Assembly: GCA_033851545.1 (NCBI GenBank)
Contig: JAWWOO010000022.1
Span: 10,259 to 74,258 of the forward strand
Length of the DNA: 64,000 nucleotides
Source: JAWWOL01 sp033851545
GTDB lineage: Bacteria; Actinomycetota; Actinomycetes; JAWWOL01
Direction: 5' to 3'
Below are positions 16,662-26,217 of this stretch, in pieces. The notes under the pieces are model-generated. The model was given only the letters and a program-made list of their open reading frames with translations. It did no database searches and was not told the DNA's origin. The number at the start of each line of letters is the position of its first letter. Position 1 is the first letter of the stretch. The translations under genes were made by a program, and so were the position numbers.

Positions 16662-17419
16662 GTGCCGTCCTCTGTCGTGTGCCGGGCCGGCCCCGTCCCG
16701 TCGGAGTGCAAGGTCAGGCGCCGCTCGACGATGGCCCAGGCGACTTCGCTGGCGGTCATGGAGTGGGCATAGGCGAAGCCGCGCAGCCGGGCCAGAGCCT
16801 CACTCGGTGAGACGTTCAGCGCGGCCATCAGCATGCCGGTGGCCTGATAGACCTCGACGCGTTCCAGGGAGGCGAGCTGTTCCCAGCCGTCGTCGCCTTG
16901 CGCGGCGCTGTCCCAGTCGACGTGCGCGGTCATCAGGTCCAGCAAGGGCAGCGCGGCGAGCTCGGCGGCGAGCAACGCGCCGGCCAGCATCGGGTGGGCC
17001 AGCGGGCCGGGCCGTCGGTTGTACAGGTCCAGGGCCCCGACGTGTGCGGACGCGATCAGGACCGGCAGGGCGAAGACTGCGGAGATCCCGGCGTCGAGCG
17101 CGGCGTCCCGGAAGGCCGGCCAGCGCACCTCGGCAACGTCGTTGAGGTCGTCGACGAGGACCGGGCCGCCGGCGCGGACCGCGTCGAGGCAAGGGCCCTC
17201 ACCATAGGTGAACTGCAGCTCGTCCAGCCGGCGGCTCATCCGACCGCTGGAGCCGAATGTTCCTCGGCTGGCGCCGTCATGGATCAGTGACACCGACGCC
17301 CCATCGACGTCGAGAAACTCGACACAGGCGCGGCAGAGCTGGTTCGCTGCGTCGAGCGGCGTTCCGGCGCCGGTCATCGCCGAGCCCAGTCCCTCGCGCA
17401 GCTCATCCGACCCGTGCAC
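16658..17419 (-). CDS. GAF-ANTAR regulator, second copy
   Basis: The 253-residue protein has a GAF domain with SVSLIHDGASRGTFGSSG, TYGEGPCLDAVRAGGPVLVDDLNDV and VFALPVLIASAHVGALDLYNRRPG, and an ANTAR domain near residues 175-235 (RVEVYQATGMLMAALNVSPSEALARLRGFAYAHSMTASEVAWAIV). It is only moderately similar to its neighbour, so this looks like an old duplication or a functional pair. The start is GTG, and the upstream STAS gene stops immediately before it. An ANTAR pair could respond to one stimulus with two GAF specificities. Confidence 0.9.
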   Translation of the reverse strand: MHGSDELREGLGSAMTGAGTPLDAANQLCRACVEFLDVDGASVSLIHDGASRGTFGSSGRMSRRLDELQFTYGEGPCLDAVRAGGPVLVDDLNDVAEVRWPAFRDAALDAGISAVFALPVLIASAHVGALDLYNRRPGPLAHPMLAGALLAAELAALPLLDLMTAHVDWDSAAQGDDGWEQLASLERVEVYQATGMLMAALNVSPSEALARLRGFAYAHSMTASEVAWAIVERRLTLHSDGTGPARHTTEDGT

Positions 17420-17971
17420 CTAGAACCCCTCCCCCGAGATGAGTCTGGGCCGCACTATCTCACCCTCCGGCGACGGTGACGAGCCCGCCTCGCTGGTGAC
17501 TTCGGGACGCTCCGGCCACTGGTTCGGATCCAGCCCGGCACCGGTCTGCCCGAAGTTGCGGCGCAGCCAGGCCAGCTGCCGCGACATCCCCGTGACGCGC
17601 ACCTCCCGGCCTTGGGCCGCGCCGACCAGCTCGGCCTCGCGCAGGGCGTCGAGTCCGGCGAGCCCACAGAAGGTCAACCCGGACACGTCGATGACCACCG
17701 TGTACGGCCAGCCGGCCATCGCGTCGACCAGCTGCCGGTGCAGCCCCACCGCTGTGCTGAAGTCGGCCTCTCCGACGAGCAACGTCAGCAGCCGCTCTTC
17801 CAGGACCGGGTGGACGAGCAGCGGGCCCGGTTCCGGGTCCGGCGGACGGCCTTCGGCGGCAAGCGGGTTACCGGGGCGGCAGGGCTGGAGGTGCTGACCA
17901 GTCGAGGCTGTGCGTACTGCGGCGCCGGATTCGTGACCATGCTGGCTCTCTCGGATGCCATTGGGGGTCAT
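17420..17971 (-). CDS. STAS-domain protein (anti-sigma factor antagonist type)
   Basis: The 183-residue protein has a variable N terminus (about 1-55) and a STAS fold (about 55-150): LLTLLVGEADFSTAVGLHRQLVDAM, then YTVVIDVSGLTFCGLAGLDALREAELVGAAQGREVRVTGMSRQLAWLRRNFG. In the canonical site DxSxxxxxD/SS, this protein has DVSGLTFCGLAGLDAL, with Cys-Gly where phosphorylatable Ser residues often lie, so regulation by phosphorylation is uncertain. Its ATG overlaps the stop of the 65-residue gene upstream, and its stop abuts the GTG of the GAF-ANTAR gene. Confidence 0.85.
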   Translation of the reverse strand: MTPNGIRESQHGHESGAAVRTASTGQHLQPCRPGNPLAAEGRPPDPEPGPLLVHPVLEERLLTLLVGEADFSTAVGLHRQLVDAMAGWPYTVVIDVSGLTFCGLAGLDALREAELVGAAQGREVRVTGMSRQLAWLRRNFGQTGAGLDPNQWPERPEVTSEAGSSPSPEGEIVRPRLISGEGF

Positions 17972-18165
17972 GGGTGTCGGGGGTCGGTCAGCGCCAGCGG
18001 GGTGGCGGGTGCCGGCACCGCACGACGGTGGCGGGCGATGGCGTCGCCGACGTGCTCGCGGTCGGCGATGCTGAGGCTGTTCAGCAGGGCCCAGTAGACC
18101 CCGCTGGGGCTGACGGTGGGTTCGCCGGGCGTGCCGTTGCTGGTGCGGTTCTGGACCTGGTTCAC
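17968..18165 (-). CDS. Small leader gene of the GAF-ANTAR/STAS operon
   Basis: A 65-residue product begins at GTG with GAAGGG five bases upstream. The core VSPSGVYWALLNSLSIADREHVGDAIARHRR looks like a structured helical segment; the ends are Pro/Thr-rich. Its stop overlaps the STAS start (ATGA), the same coupling used between the downstream genes, which is the main argument that it is real. No family is recognised. It could be a small partner of the STAS protein. Confidence 0.62.
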   Translation of the reverse strand: MNQVQNRTSNGTPGEPTVSPSGVYWALLNSLSIADREHVGDAIARHRRAVPAPATPLALTDPRHP

Positions 18166-18223
18166 GGTGACCCTTCGTTGGTAGCGGTGCTCCGCAGTAA
18201 CGCCGGTCGTACCGGTAGGCGGG

Positions 18224-20095
18224 TCAGGTGCGTACGACCGGGCGTCGTCCGTCCGGCAGGTGCGCCGGGATGGTCGCAGACGTCGCGAGCTGGGTGCCGA
18301 TCTGCGCAGCTGTCATCGGTTTCGCGAAGAAGAAGCCCTGCGCCGACTCGCAGCCAATGGTGGCGATCACGTCGCGTTGGCGTTGGGTTTCGACTCCCTC
18401 TGCAGTGACGCTCAGTCCGAGGACGTGGGCCAGGTTGGTCACCGCGGCCACGATCTCTCTGCCGGTGGGTGCGGCACCGATCTTGGCGATGAAGCCCTGA
18501 TCGACCTTGAGGATGTCGATCGGCAGCGACTCGAGGTAGCTCAGCGAGGAGTAGCCGGTGCCGAAGTCGTCCAACGCGATCCGGATGCCCAGGGTCTTCA
18601 GGTCCGACAGCACGGTCATCGCCCGGTCGCTGTCCTCGATGAGGATGTATTCCGTCATCTCCAGCACCAGCGCCGTGGGATCCATCCCGGTCCGGGCCAG
18701 CACGTCGGCGACCGTGCCGCAGAAGCCGGCCGACATCAGCTGTCGGGCTGACACATTCACCGCCAGATCCAGCGCGGCACCGCGGTGCAGTCGTGGCCAG
18801 CTCGCATGGTCGGTGCACGCCTGGGTCAGCACCGACTCCCCGAGCTCGGTGATCAGCCCGCTCTGCTCGGCGATCCCGATCGCCCACGCCGGCAGGATCG
18901 AGCCGCGGACCGGATGGGTCCAGCGCAGCAGCGCTTCGACCCCGGTGATCAGGCCGTCGGTGCTGCGCACGATCGGCTGGTAGGCGACTGTCAGCTCCCC
19001 GCGGGTCAACGCCGTCCGCAGGTCGGTCTCGAGGCTGACCCGGTCCGCTGCGAGGGAGGCTTCGCGCAGGTCGATGATCTGGTGGGCGGCACCGCCTTTG
19101 CGTTTGGCTTGGTACATCGCGGTATCGGCCTCCACCACGAGCAGGTCCGAGATCTCCTCGCCAGGGCCGGCGAACGCCATCCCGACACTCGCGGTCACGG
19201 AGAGGTCCAGGTCCACTAGGGCGAACGGCTCGGCGAAAGCTGCGTCGACCCGTTGTGCCAGTAGTTCGGCGTCTCCCTCACCGGCGAGGTCCTCGCAGAG
19301 GAAGACGAACTCGTCGCCGGCGTAGCGGCACAAGGTGTCCCCGGGTCGGACCAGGTGTGACAACCGCGCTGCGACCGCCAGCAGCAGCTGGTCACCGACC
19401 TGGTGGCCGTGCGTGTCGTTGATGCGCTTGAACCCGTCGAGGTCGGCGAAGAGGACCGCCGCGTAGGAGCGGGACCGTTGTGCCCGCTGCGAGGCATGCT
19501 CCAGGCGCTGCTGAAGGAGCAGCCGGTTCGGCAGACCGGTGAGCGGGTCGTGCAGGGAGGACTGCCGGAACCGCTCCGAGGTGGACTGGGCGTCCTCTCG
19601 TGCCTGGGCGTTGAGCAGGTAGGCCACCGTCACATCCGCGAGGGTCTGGGCCGCCGCCAGGTTCTCGGTATCGAGCTCCCCCGGTGTTTCCCGGTACAGG
19701 TCCAGCGCCCCCAGCCGGCCGTCGCTGTAGCGGAGCGGGAAGGTGAACACCGCCGCCAGCCCGGCCGCCACCGCCGGCGGCCCGAACCGGGTGAACCGGG
19801 GGTCGTTGGCCAGGTCGGCGACCGCCACTGCCTCCCCGGTCTGGTACGCGGCCAGGCACGGCCCCTCGCCGATCTCGGTCTGCAGCTCTTCGTACCTCAG
19901 CGCGTTCACGTCCGAGGCGGCGATGTAGCGCGGCGGCTTCCCATCGGCGATCAGGGTCACGCCCGCCGCGGTGACCGGCAGCACATCGACGATGCGCTCG
20001 ACCAGGTGGTCCAGGATGCCCTGGATCGGGAAATCGGTGGCCAGCGTGCGAGCGAACTCGCTCAGCACCGCCGACAACTTCGTCTCATTGACCAT
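18224..20095 (-). CDS. GAF-GGDEF-EAL bifunctional c-di-GMP enzyme
   Basis: The 623-residue protein starts at ATG 20095 (MVNETKLSAVLSEFARTLATDF). GAF: about 10-170. GGDEF: about 185-345, with DPLTGLPNRLLL, FADLDGFKRINDTHGH and AGDEF, an active-site variant accepted in working cyclases; an RxxD inhibitory site (RPGD) lies five residues before it. EAL: about 360-605 with GVEALLRW, VLEMTEYIL, DDFGTGYSSL, LKVDQGFI and TAEGVETQ, so all phosphodiesterase metal and catalytic positions I can check are intact. It likely both makes and degrades c-di-GMP, or one domain regulates the other. The frame extends to 20278 without a credible start. Confidence 0.92.
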   Translation of the reverse strand: MVNETKLSAVLSEFARTLATDFPIQGILDHLVERIVDVLPVTAAGVTLIADGKPPRYIAASDVNALRYEELQTEIGEGPCLAAYQTGEAVAVADLANDPRFTRFGPPAVAAGLAAVFTFPLRYSDGRLGALDLYRETPGELDTENLAAAQTLADVTVAYLLNAQAREDAQSTSERFRQSSLHDPLTGLPNRLLLQQRLEHASQRAQRSRSYAAVLFADLDGFKRINDTHGHQVGDQLLLAVAARLSHLVRPGDTLCRYAGDEFVFLCEDLAGEGDAELLAQRVDAAFAEPFALVDLDLSVTASVGMAFAGPGEEISDLLVVEADTAMYQAKRKGGAAHQIIDLREASLAADRVSLETDLRTALTRGELTVAYQPIVRSTDGLITGVEALLRWTHPVRGSILPAWAIGIAEQSGLITELGESVLTQACTDHASWPRLHRGAALDLAVNVSARQLMSAGFCGTVADVLARTGMDPTALVLEMTEYILIEDSDRAMTVLSDLKTLGIRIALDDFGTGYSSLSYLESLPIDILKVDQGFIAKIGAAPTGREIVAAVTNLAHVLGLSVTAEGVETQRQRDVIATIGCESAQGFFFAKPMTAAQIGTQLATSATIPAHLPDGRRPVVRT

Positions 20096-20314
20096 GACCG
20101 GCCCCCGGGCGTCGATCAACAGGCCCGCGCATGGTCCGGACGGGAGAACATGTCGTACTGGTGAGGAGAACCTACCTCGGGGATCGCCCCGGCGTACGCG
20201 GAACGCTTTGATCGCTCTTTGCCGTCGCTCGCCTGGCCCGGTGCGGCGACGCCCACAGAAGCGGCACAACCGGCTCACAACAGGCGCGTAGCCGACGCCC
20301 TCACTCTCTTCTCA

Positions 20315-20336
20315 GGCAGGGCACCGAAGCCCTGCC
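20315..20336 (+). promoter_or_regulatory. Perfect 8-bp hairpin in the leader of the beta-helix lipoprotein gene
   Basis: GGCAGGGC (20315-20322) and GCCCTGCC (20329-20336) flank the six-base loop ACCGAA, twenty bases before the ATG at 20356. It may be a leader hairpin or an operator in the divergent region shared with the GGDEF-EAL gene. No known riboswitch pattern is visible. Confidence 0.45.
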
Positions 20337-20355
20337 CCGACGAGGGAGTACGACC

Positions 20356-21792
20356 ATGAAGCGCAGCGCGAGCCTCCGCATCAGCAGTCTTGCCCTGGCG
20401 GCCGGGCTCGGCCTGAGCGCCTGCGGAGCGGCGTCCACCACCGGTACGACGGCAGCCGCAGTCACAACGGCGGCCTCCAGCTCCGCCGTCGCGTCAACCA
20501 CAACCGCAGCCTCGAGCGCCGCGTCGACCGCGGCTGTCACTGCGAGTACGAGCGGCACGACGGCGGCGGCGCCCGGGGGGACGGGCGGCGGCGGCTCGAC
20601 GCAGGCGACCGCGTACGGCACCCAGGTCGTGGGCAGCGGCACGTCGAGCGCCAGCGGCAGGACCTACACCGCCTCGGCCAAGGACACCAGCGGGGTTCTG
20701 GTGACCGGAGGCTCGCTCACGCTGACCGACGCGACGGTCAAGACCACCGGCTCGTCCTCGTCCTCGGACCAGAGCAGCTTCTACGGCCTCGACGCCGGAG
20801 TCCTCGCCAAGGGCGGCTCGCTCGCGTTGAGCGGCGGCTCGGTCGCCACGACGGGCGACGGCGCGAACGGCGTCTTCGCGTACGGCAGCGGCACTGTCGT
20901 CACGCTCGACGGCACGACGGTCACGGCGACCGGGAAGTACGCCCACGGGATCATGGCCAGCGGCAGCGGCACGATCAAGGCCACGGACGTCACGGCGTCG
21001 ACGACCGGCAGCAACGGCGCGGTCATCGCGACCGACAGGGGCGGTGGCACGATCGCGGTCGACGGCGGGACCTACTCGAGCGCCGGCACCGACTCGCCTG
21101 GCATCTACTCCACCGGCACGATCACGGTGAAGGGCGCGACGGTCAAGGCGACCGGCGCCGAGGCTGCGGTCATCGAGGGGTCGAACTCGATCGCGCTGAC
21201 CGACACGAGCCTCGGCGGCGCCAAGAAGGCCGGCGTGATGATCTACCAGAGCTTCTCGGGCGACGCGTCCGGCTCCACAGGCACGTTCACGATGACCGGC
21301 GGCTCGCTGTCGGCTGCGGCCGGCCCGCTGTTCCTGGTCACCAACGCCACCGGCGTCATCACGCTGTCCGGGGTGACCGCATCGGAGACGTCCGGGATCC
21401 TGCTCCAGGCAGCGGCCGGGCAGTGGGGGACCAGCGGCTCCAACGGCGGCACCGCGACGGTCACCGCCGTCGGCCAGAAGCTCACCGGCAGCGTCGTCGC
21501 CGACAAGATCAGCTCGGTCACGCTCAAGCTGACCAAGGCATCGACCTGGACCGGAGCCATCGACACCGCCAACACGGCCAAGGTCGCCGCCGTCTCCCTC
21601 GACGCGACCAGCAGCTGGACCGTGACCGCCGACTCGTACGTCACGAGCCTGACCGGCGCGGTCATCAGCGGGTCGACCGTCACCAACATCGTCGGCAACG
21701 GGCACACCGTGCACTACGACGCCGCGACCAGCACGGCGCTGGGCGGCAAGACCTACACCCTCTCCGGCGGCGGCACCCTGAGCCCCGCCTGA
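20356..21792 (+). CDS. Lipoprotein with predicted right-handed beta-helix
   Basis: The 478-residue product has a lipobox LSAC (Cys23) and a Thr/Ser/Ala-rich linker to about residue 85. From about 100 on it consists of short, irregular repeats of the type G-x-L-T-L-T-D-A-T-V-x-T-x-G, then SGGSVATTGDGANGVFAYGSGT, DGTTVTATGKYAHGIMASGSGT and so on. Such Gly/Thr/Val rungs are typical of pectate-lyase-like or polymorphic-outer-membrane-type beta-helices, often carbohydrate-binding or adhesive. No catalytic residues are recognised. A 12-bp terminator hairpin follows, and the gene is divergent from the GGDEF-EAL gene. Confidence 0.75.
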   Translation: MKRSASLRISSLALAAGLGLSACGAASTTGTTAAAVTTAASSSAVASTTTAASSAASTAAVTASTSGTTAAAPGGTGGGGSTQATAYGTQVVGSGTSSASGRTYTASAKDTSGVLVTGGSLTLTDATVKTTGSSSSSDQSSFYGLDAGVLAKGGSLALSGGSVATTGDGANGVFAYGSGTVVTLDGTTVTATGKYAHGIMASGSGTIKATDVTASTTGSNGAVIATDRGGGTIAVDGGTYSSAGTDSPGIYSTGTITVKGATVKATGAEAAVIEGSNSIALTDTSLGGAKKAGVMIYQSFSGDASGSTGTFTMTGGSLSAAAGPLFLVTNATGVITLSGVTASETSGILLQAAAGQWGTSGSNGGTATVTAVGQKLTGSVVADKISSVTLKLTKASTWTGAIDTANTAKVAAVSLDATSSWTVTADSYVTSLTGAVISGSTVTNIVGNGHTVHYDAATSTALGGKTYTLSGGGTLSPA

Positions 21793-21799
21793 CCAGACC

Positions 21800-21839
21800 C
21801 CTGCCTGGCCCACTGTCCCCCCGCAGCGGGCCAGGCAGG
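21800..21839 (+). terminator. 12-bp GC-rich hairpin terminator
   Basis: CCTGCCTGGCCC (21800-21811) pairs perfectly with GGGCCAGGCAGG (21828-21839) around a 16-base loop, eight bases after the lipoprotein stop. No T tract follows, as is common in high-GC actinobacteria. It separates the gene from lysC. Confidence 0.75.
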
Positions 21840-21932
21840 CTCACCGTTCGGGTCATTGCCGGAATGTAGGTGCGGCCGGCCCGTAGAATAAGCGTGCTCA
21901 TGATCTGTCCGCCGTCGTCCGGGAGCTGTGCT

Positions 21933-23188
21933 GTGGGGCTCGTCGTCCAGAAGTACGGCGGTTCGTCCGTCGCCGACGCCGAGCGGATCAAGCGGGTCGC
22001 CGAGCGCATCGTGGCCGCCCGCCGAGACGGCAACGAGGTTGTTGTCGTCGTCTCCGCCATGGGCGACGAGACCGACCGGCTGCTCGACCTGGCCAAGGAG
22101 ATCTCCCCGGTCCCGCCGCCGCGCGAGCTGGACATGCTGCTCACCGCCGGCGAGCGGGTGTCCATGGCGCTGCTGGCGATGGCGATCGCCAACCTGGGCT
22201 TCGAAGCCCGGTCCTTCACCGGCTCGCAGGCCGGCGTCATCACCGACTCGACACATGGCAAGGCTCGGATCATCGATGTCACGCCCGGCCGCATCCGGCA
22301 GGCGCTCGACGACGGCTACGTCGTGATCGTCGCCGGCTTCCAGGGCGTCTCGCAGGACACCAAGGAGATCACCACCCTCGGCCGCGGCGGCTCCGACACC
22401 ACAGCCGTGGCCCTCGCCGCGGCTCTCAACGCTGAGGTCTGCGAGATCTACACCGACGTCGACGGCGTCTACACCGCCGACCCGCGCATCGTCCCGACCG
22501 CGCGCCGGCTCGACGTGATCTCGTACGAGGAGATGCTCGAGATGGCGGCGTCCGGCGCCAAGGTGCTGATGCTGCGTTGCGTCGAATATGCCCGCCGCTA
22601 CGGCGTTCCGGTCGTCGTACGCTCCTCGTTCTCCAACAAGCCCGGCACTCTCGTCACCCACAGCTCGGAGGTTCCGGTGGAGCAGGCGATCATCTCTGGC
22701 GTCGCGCACGACCGCAGCGAGGCCAAGATCACGGTGGTCGCCGTTCCCGACAAGCCGGGCGAGGCCGCTGCCATCTTCCGTACGATCGCCGATGCCGAGC
22801 TCAACATCGACATGGTCGTGCAGAACGTCTCCGGAGCGACCGGCCGTACGGACATCTCGTTCACCCTGCCCAAGGCCGACGGCCGGACCGCGATGGCGGC
22901 GCTCGAGCGGGTCAAGGCGAGCGTCGGCTTCGAGCAGCTGCTCTACGACGACCACATCGGCAAGGTCTCCCTCGTCGGCGCCGGCATGAAGTCGCACCCC
23001 GGCGTCACGGCCCGGATGTTCGAGTCCCTGGCCGAGGCCGGCGTCAACATCGAGCTGATCTCCACCTCCGAGATCCGTATCTCGGTGGTGTGCCGCGACA
23101 CCGACGTGGATGCTGCAGTGCAGGCGATCCACACCGCGTTCGACCTCGACGCCGACGAGGCCGCGACCGTCTACGGAGGCACCGGGCG

Positions 23189-23192
<4 letters not shown>
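21933..23192 (+). CDS. lysC: Aspartate kinase
   Basis: The 419-residue enzyme phosphorylates L-aspartate, the first step toward lysine, threonine, methionine and diaminopimelate. GTG start (GLVVQKYGGSSVADAERIK) has GGGAG seven bases upstream. The kinase domain has KYGGSSV, GRGGSDTTAVALAAALNAEVCEIYTDVDGVYTADPR. Two ACT domains follow (KITVVAVPDKPGEAAAIFRTIADAEL and VSLVGAGMKSHPGVTARMFESLAEAGVNIELISTSEIRISVV), the feedback-inhibition site. In corynebacteria an internal start yields a regulatory beta subunit; the same could occur here near residue 250 but is not shown. ATGA overlap couples it to asd. Confidence 0.96.
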
Positions 23193-24221
<1,029 letters not shown>

Positions 24222-24241
<20 letters not shown>

Positions 24242-24686
24242 CCCTCATCCCATAGCGGTAAGTCAGTTTCTGACCGAGCCACACCGCGACGATCAGAACG
24301 GCCACGGCGACCGCGCTCAACGCGAGCTGCCCGGGCCGGGTCCTGTCCAGCTCGACGTGATCCCCGGCTCGCCAGTAGTAGCCGACGATGAACAGGACAG
24401 CGGCAACGACGTTGAGCGACAGATGCGTCAGCGCGGTGGTGAACGGTGGTGTCCGCCGGGGGATGCGCACCAAGTCCAGGACCCCGAACACGGCGGCGAT
24501 GAGCGCGCCGATCAGCCCGACGCCGATCAGCCAGTACGCACCATCGACCAGGTAGGGAAGACCGTCCGGCTTGGTCCACGTCAGGATGTCAAAGATCAAC
24601 GACGATACGAACGCCCCGATCGGCAACGGGACCAGGAACGGATGAATCGGGTGCCCTTCGGGACCGGCCAGCGCAGAAGCCTTCAT
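24222..24686 (-). CDS. DUF2231-type small membrane protein
   Basis: The 154-residue protein begins MKASALAGPEGHPIHPFLVPLPIGAFVSSLIFDI. The early HPIHPFLVPLPIG with two histidines in a membrane-proximal segment and four hydrophobic segments (about 20-37, 50-70, 86-104, 121-137) fit the DUF2231 group, whose function is not firmly known. The frame runs to 25010 on the upstream side, but that part has no coding character. It is convergent with asd and their stop regions overlap by 20 bases, so both stops lie inside the other gene. Confidence 0.78.
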
Positions 24687-25112
24687 GTCGATGGTGCTAC
24701 CCGTCCGGCGCCGCCGCAACAACCCGGACTGGCCGTTGACCGGCATCTTCGCCCAGCGCGGCAAGGAGCGGCCGAACCGGATCGGACTCAGCACCTGCGA
24801 GCTGCTGCCCCTTGGCCCCAGGCTGGCGCAACCCCGCCGAATGATGGACCGGAAATGGTGCTGGAGTCCCAGTTCGGGTCCGCACTTCCGCGGGGGTTCG
24901 CTCGCGACCGACGGGCGTTGTGTCATTTCGGTCGCGGGGCCAGCCGATTCGACCCAACGCTCCGCCCGCCTCGGCCGACCTCTCCGCACCATCACAACAC
25001 CCCTCGACAATCAGGCGTTGCGACAATCTCTTGAGCCCTAGGGGGCCACAGCACCCGTACGGGTCCATCCTTCGGCGGGGTTGGAACTGCCATCGCTCCT
25101 GGGGAAACGTCA
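24687..25112. other. 426-base gap with no recognisable gene
   Basis: Frames here are open on several strands but show no family, ribosome-binding site or biased composition that I can support. It should contain the promoter of the DUF2231 gene near 24690-24780. GGGGCCACAGCACCCGTACG-like GC-rich stretches near 25040 give no clear structure. Nothing further is seen. Confidence 0.6.
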
Positions 25113-25146
25113 AGGGCCGGCGCCCACGTGAGTGGGGACCGGCCCT
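25113..25146 (-). terminator. Hairpin downstream of tRNA-Pro
   Basis: AGGGCCGG (25113-25120) and CCGGCCCT (25139-25146) form a perfect 8-bp stem eight bases past the tRNA-Pro 3' end on the minus strand. The 18-base loop includes CCCACGTGAGTGGG, which can extend the structure. A probable terminator of the tRNA transcript. Confidence 0.6.
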
Positions 25147-25153
25147 CGTACAG

Positions 25154-25227
25154 TCGGGGTGGCGGGATTTGAACCCACGACCTCTGCGTCCCGAACGCAG
25201 CGCGCTGCCAAGCTGCGCTACACCCCG
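25154..25227 (-). tRNA. tRNA-Pro (CGG)
   Basis: Minus-strand cloverleaf with acceptor CGGGGTG/CACCCCG, anticodon stem CTGCG/CGCAG around TTCGGGA (anticodon CGG, reading CCG) and T arm GTGGG-TTCAAAT-CCCGC. Discriminator is A; CCA is not encoded. Some pairs in the T stem are G-C/mismatch tolerant but the overall fold is clear. Confidence 0.95.
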
Positions 25228-25275
25228 ATCGTGCTCGGCCACTCTACCGAACCGGGCCGGTCCAGACGAACGGGA

Positions 25276-26184
25276 TCAGCCGCGGGGAACGAGGGTCAGC
25301 AGCGAGGCCTCGGGGGGGCAGGCGAACCGCACCGGAGCGTACGGCGACGTGCCGAGCCCAGCGGAGACGTGCAGCCAGGCAGGGTCCAGCCCCAGCCCCC
25401 AGCGGTGCAGTCCGCGGGCCAGCTTGGGGTCCAGCCCGCAGTTGGAGACCAGCGCGCCGTAGCCGGGAACCCGCAGCTGCCCGCCGTGGGTGTGGCCACA
25501 GAGCATGAGTCGGAACCCGTCGGACACGAAGTCGTCCAGGAGCCGCGGCTCCGGCGAGTGCGACAGCCCGATCGCGAAGGACGCGCCGGGGGGTACGGGA
25601 CCGGCGACGTCCTCGTAGCGGTCCCGGTGGATGTGCGAGTCGTCGACGCCGCGGATGAAGATCCGCCGGCCGCCGGCGGACAGGAAACCCTGGGCGTTGT
25701 CGGCGTCGATCCAGCCGGCTGCGCTCATCGCATCGGTCAGCTCGCGCCACGGCAGCGGCGTGCCATGGAACCGCACGCCGGTGTCCGGGAACAGATAGCG
25801 CACCGGGTTCTTGGGCCTGGGGGCGTAGTAGTCGTTGGACCCCATCACGAACGCCCCGGGCAGTGCGAGCAACGGCTCGAGCGCCTCGAGCATCGCCGGC
25901 ACGGCGTCGGCAGAGGCGAGGTTGTCCCCGGTGTTGACGACCAGGTCGGGGCGCAGCTCTGCCAGTCCGGCGATCCACTCGCGGAGCCGCCTGCGGCCTG
26001 GCGTCAGGTGGGTGTCACTGAGGTGCAGGACCCGCAGCGGTTCCGAGCCCGGGTCGAGCACCGGCACCTCGAAGCGGCGCAGCCGGAACGCGTTGCGCTC
26101 GACGACCGCTGCGTAGCCGAGACCGCCGACACCGGCCGCCACACCCAGGCCGAGCGCCACGGGAAGCGCAGTCTTGGTCCGCAT
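25276..26184 (-). CDS. Membrane-anchored calcineurin-like metallophosphoesterase
   Basis: The 302-residue protein has an N-terminal membrane segment (about 7-27) and a metallophosphoesterase domain with HLSDTHLTPG (DxH), NTGDN (GDx2), GSNDYY (GNHD/E position), GLSHSPEP and CGHTHGGQLRVPG (GHTH). These supply the dinuclear metal site. The closest known context is the YaeI/Rv3683-like group next to PonA2 and WhiB4 in mycobacteria. Substrate is unknown; lipid pyrophosphate or cyclic nucleotide are possibilities. Its ATG lies 33 bases beyond the PBP stop on the same strand, so the two are probably an operon. Confidence 0.9.
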   Translation of the reverse strand: MRTKTALPVALGLGVAAGVGGLGYAAVVERNAFRLRRFEVPVLDPGSEPLRVLHLSDTHLTPGRRRLREWIAGLAELRPDLVVNTGDNLASADAVPAMLEALEPLLALPGAFVMGSNDYYAPRPKNPVRYLFPDTGVRFHGTPLPWRELTDAMSAAGWIDADNAQGFLSAGGRRIFIRGVDDSHIHRDRYEDVAGPVPPGASFAIGLSHSPEPRLLDDFVSDGFRLMLCGHTHGGQLRVPGYGALVSNCGLDPKLARGLHRWGLGLDPAWLHVSAGLGTSPYAPVRFACPPEASLLTLVPRG

Positions 26185-26217
26185 GCCTCCATCGTGTCAT
26201 CCCGGTGAGATCTGCGG

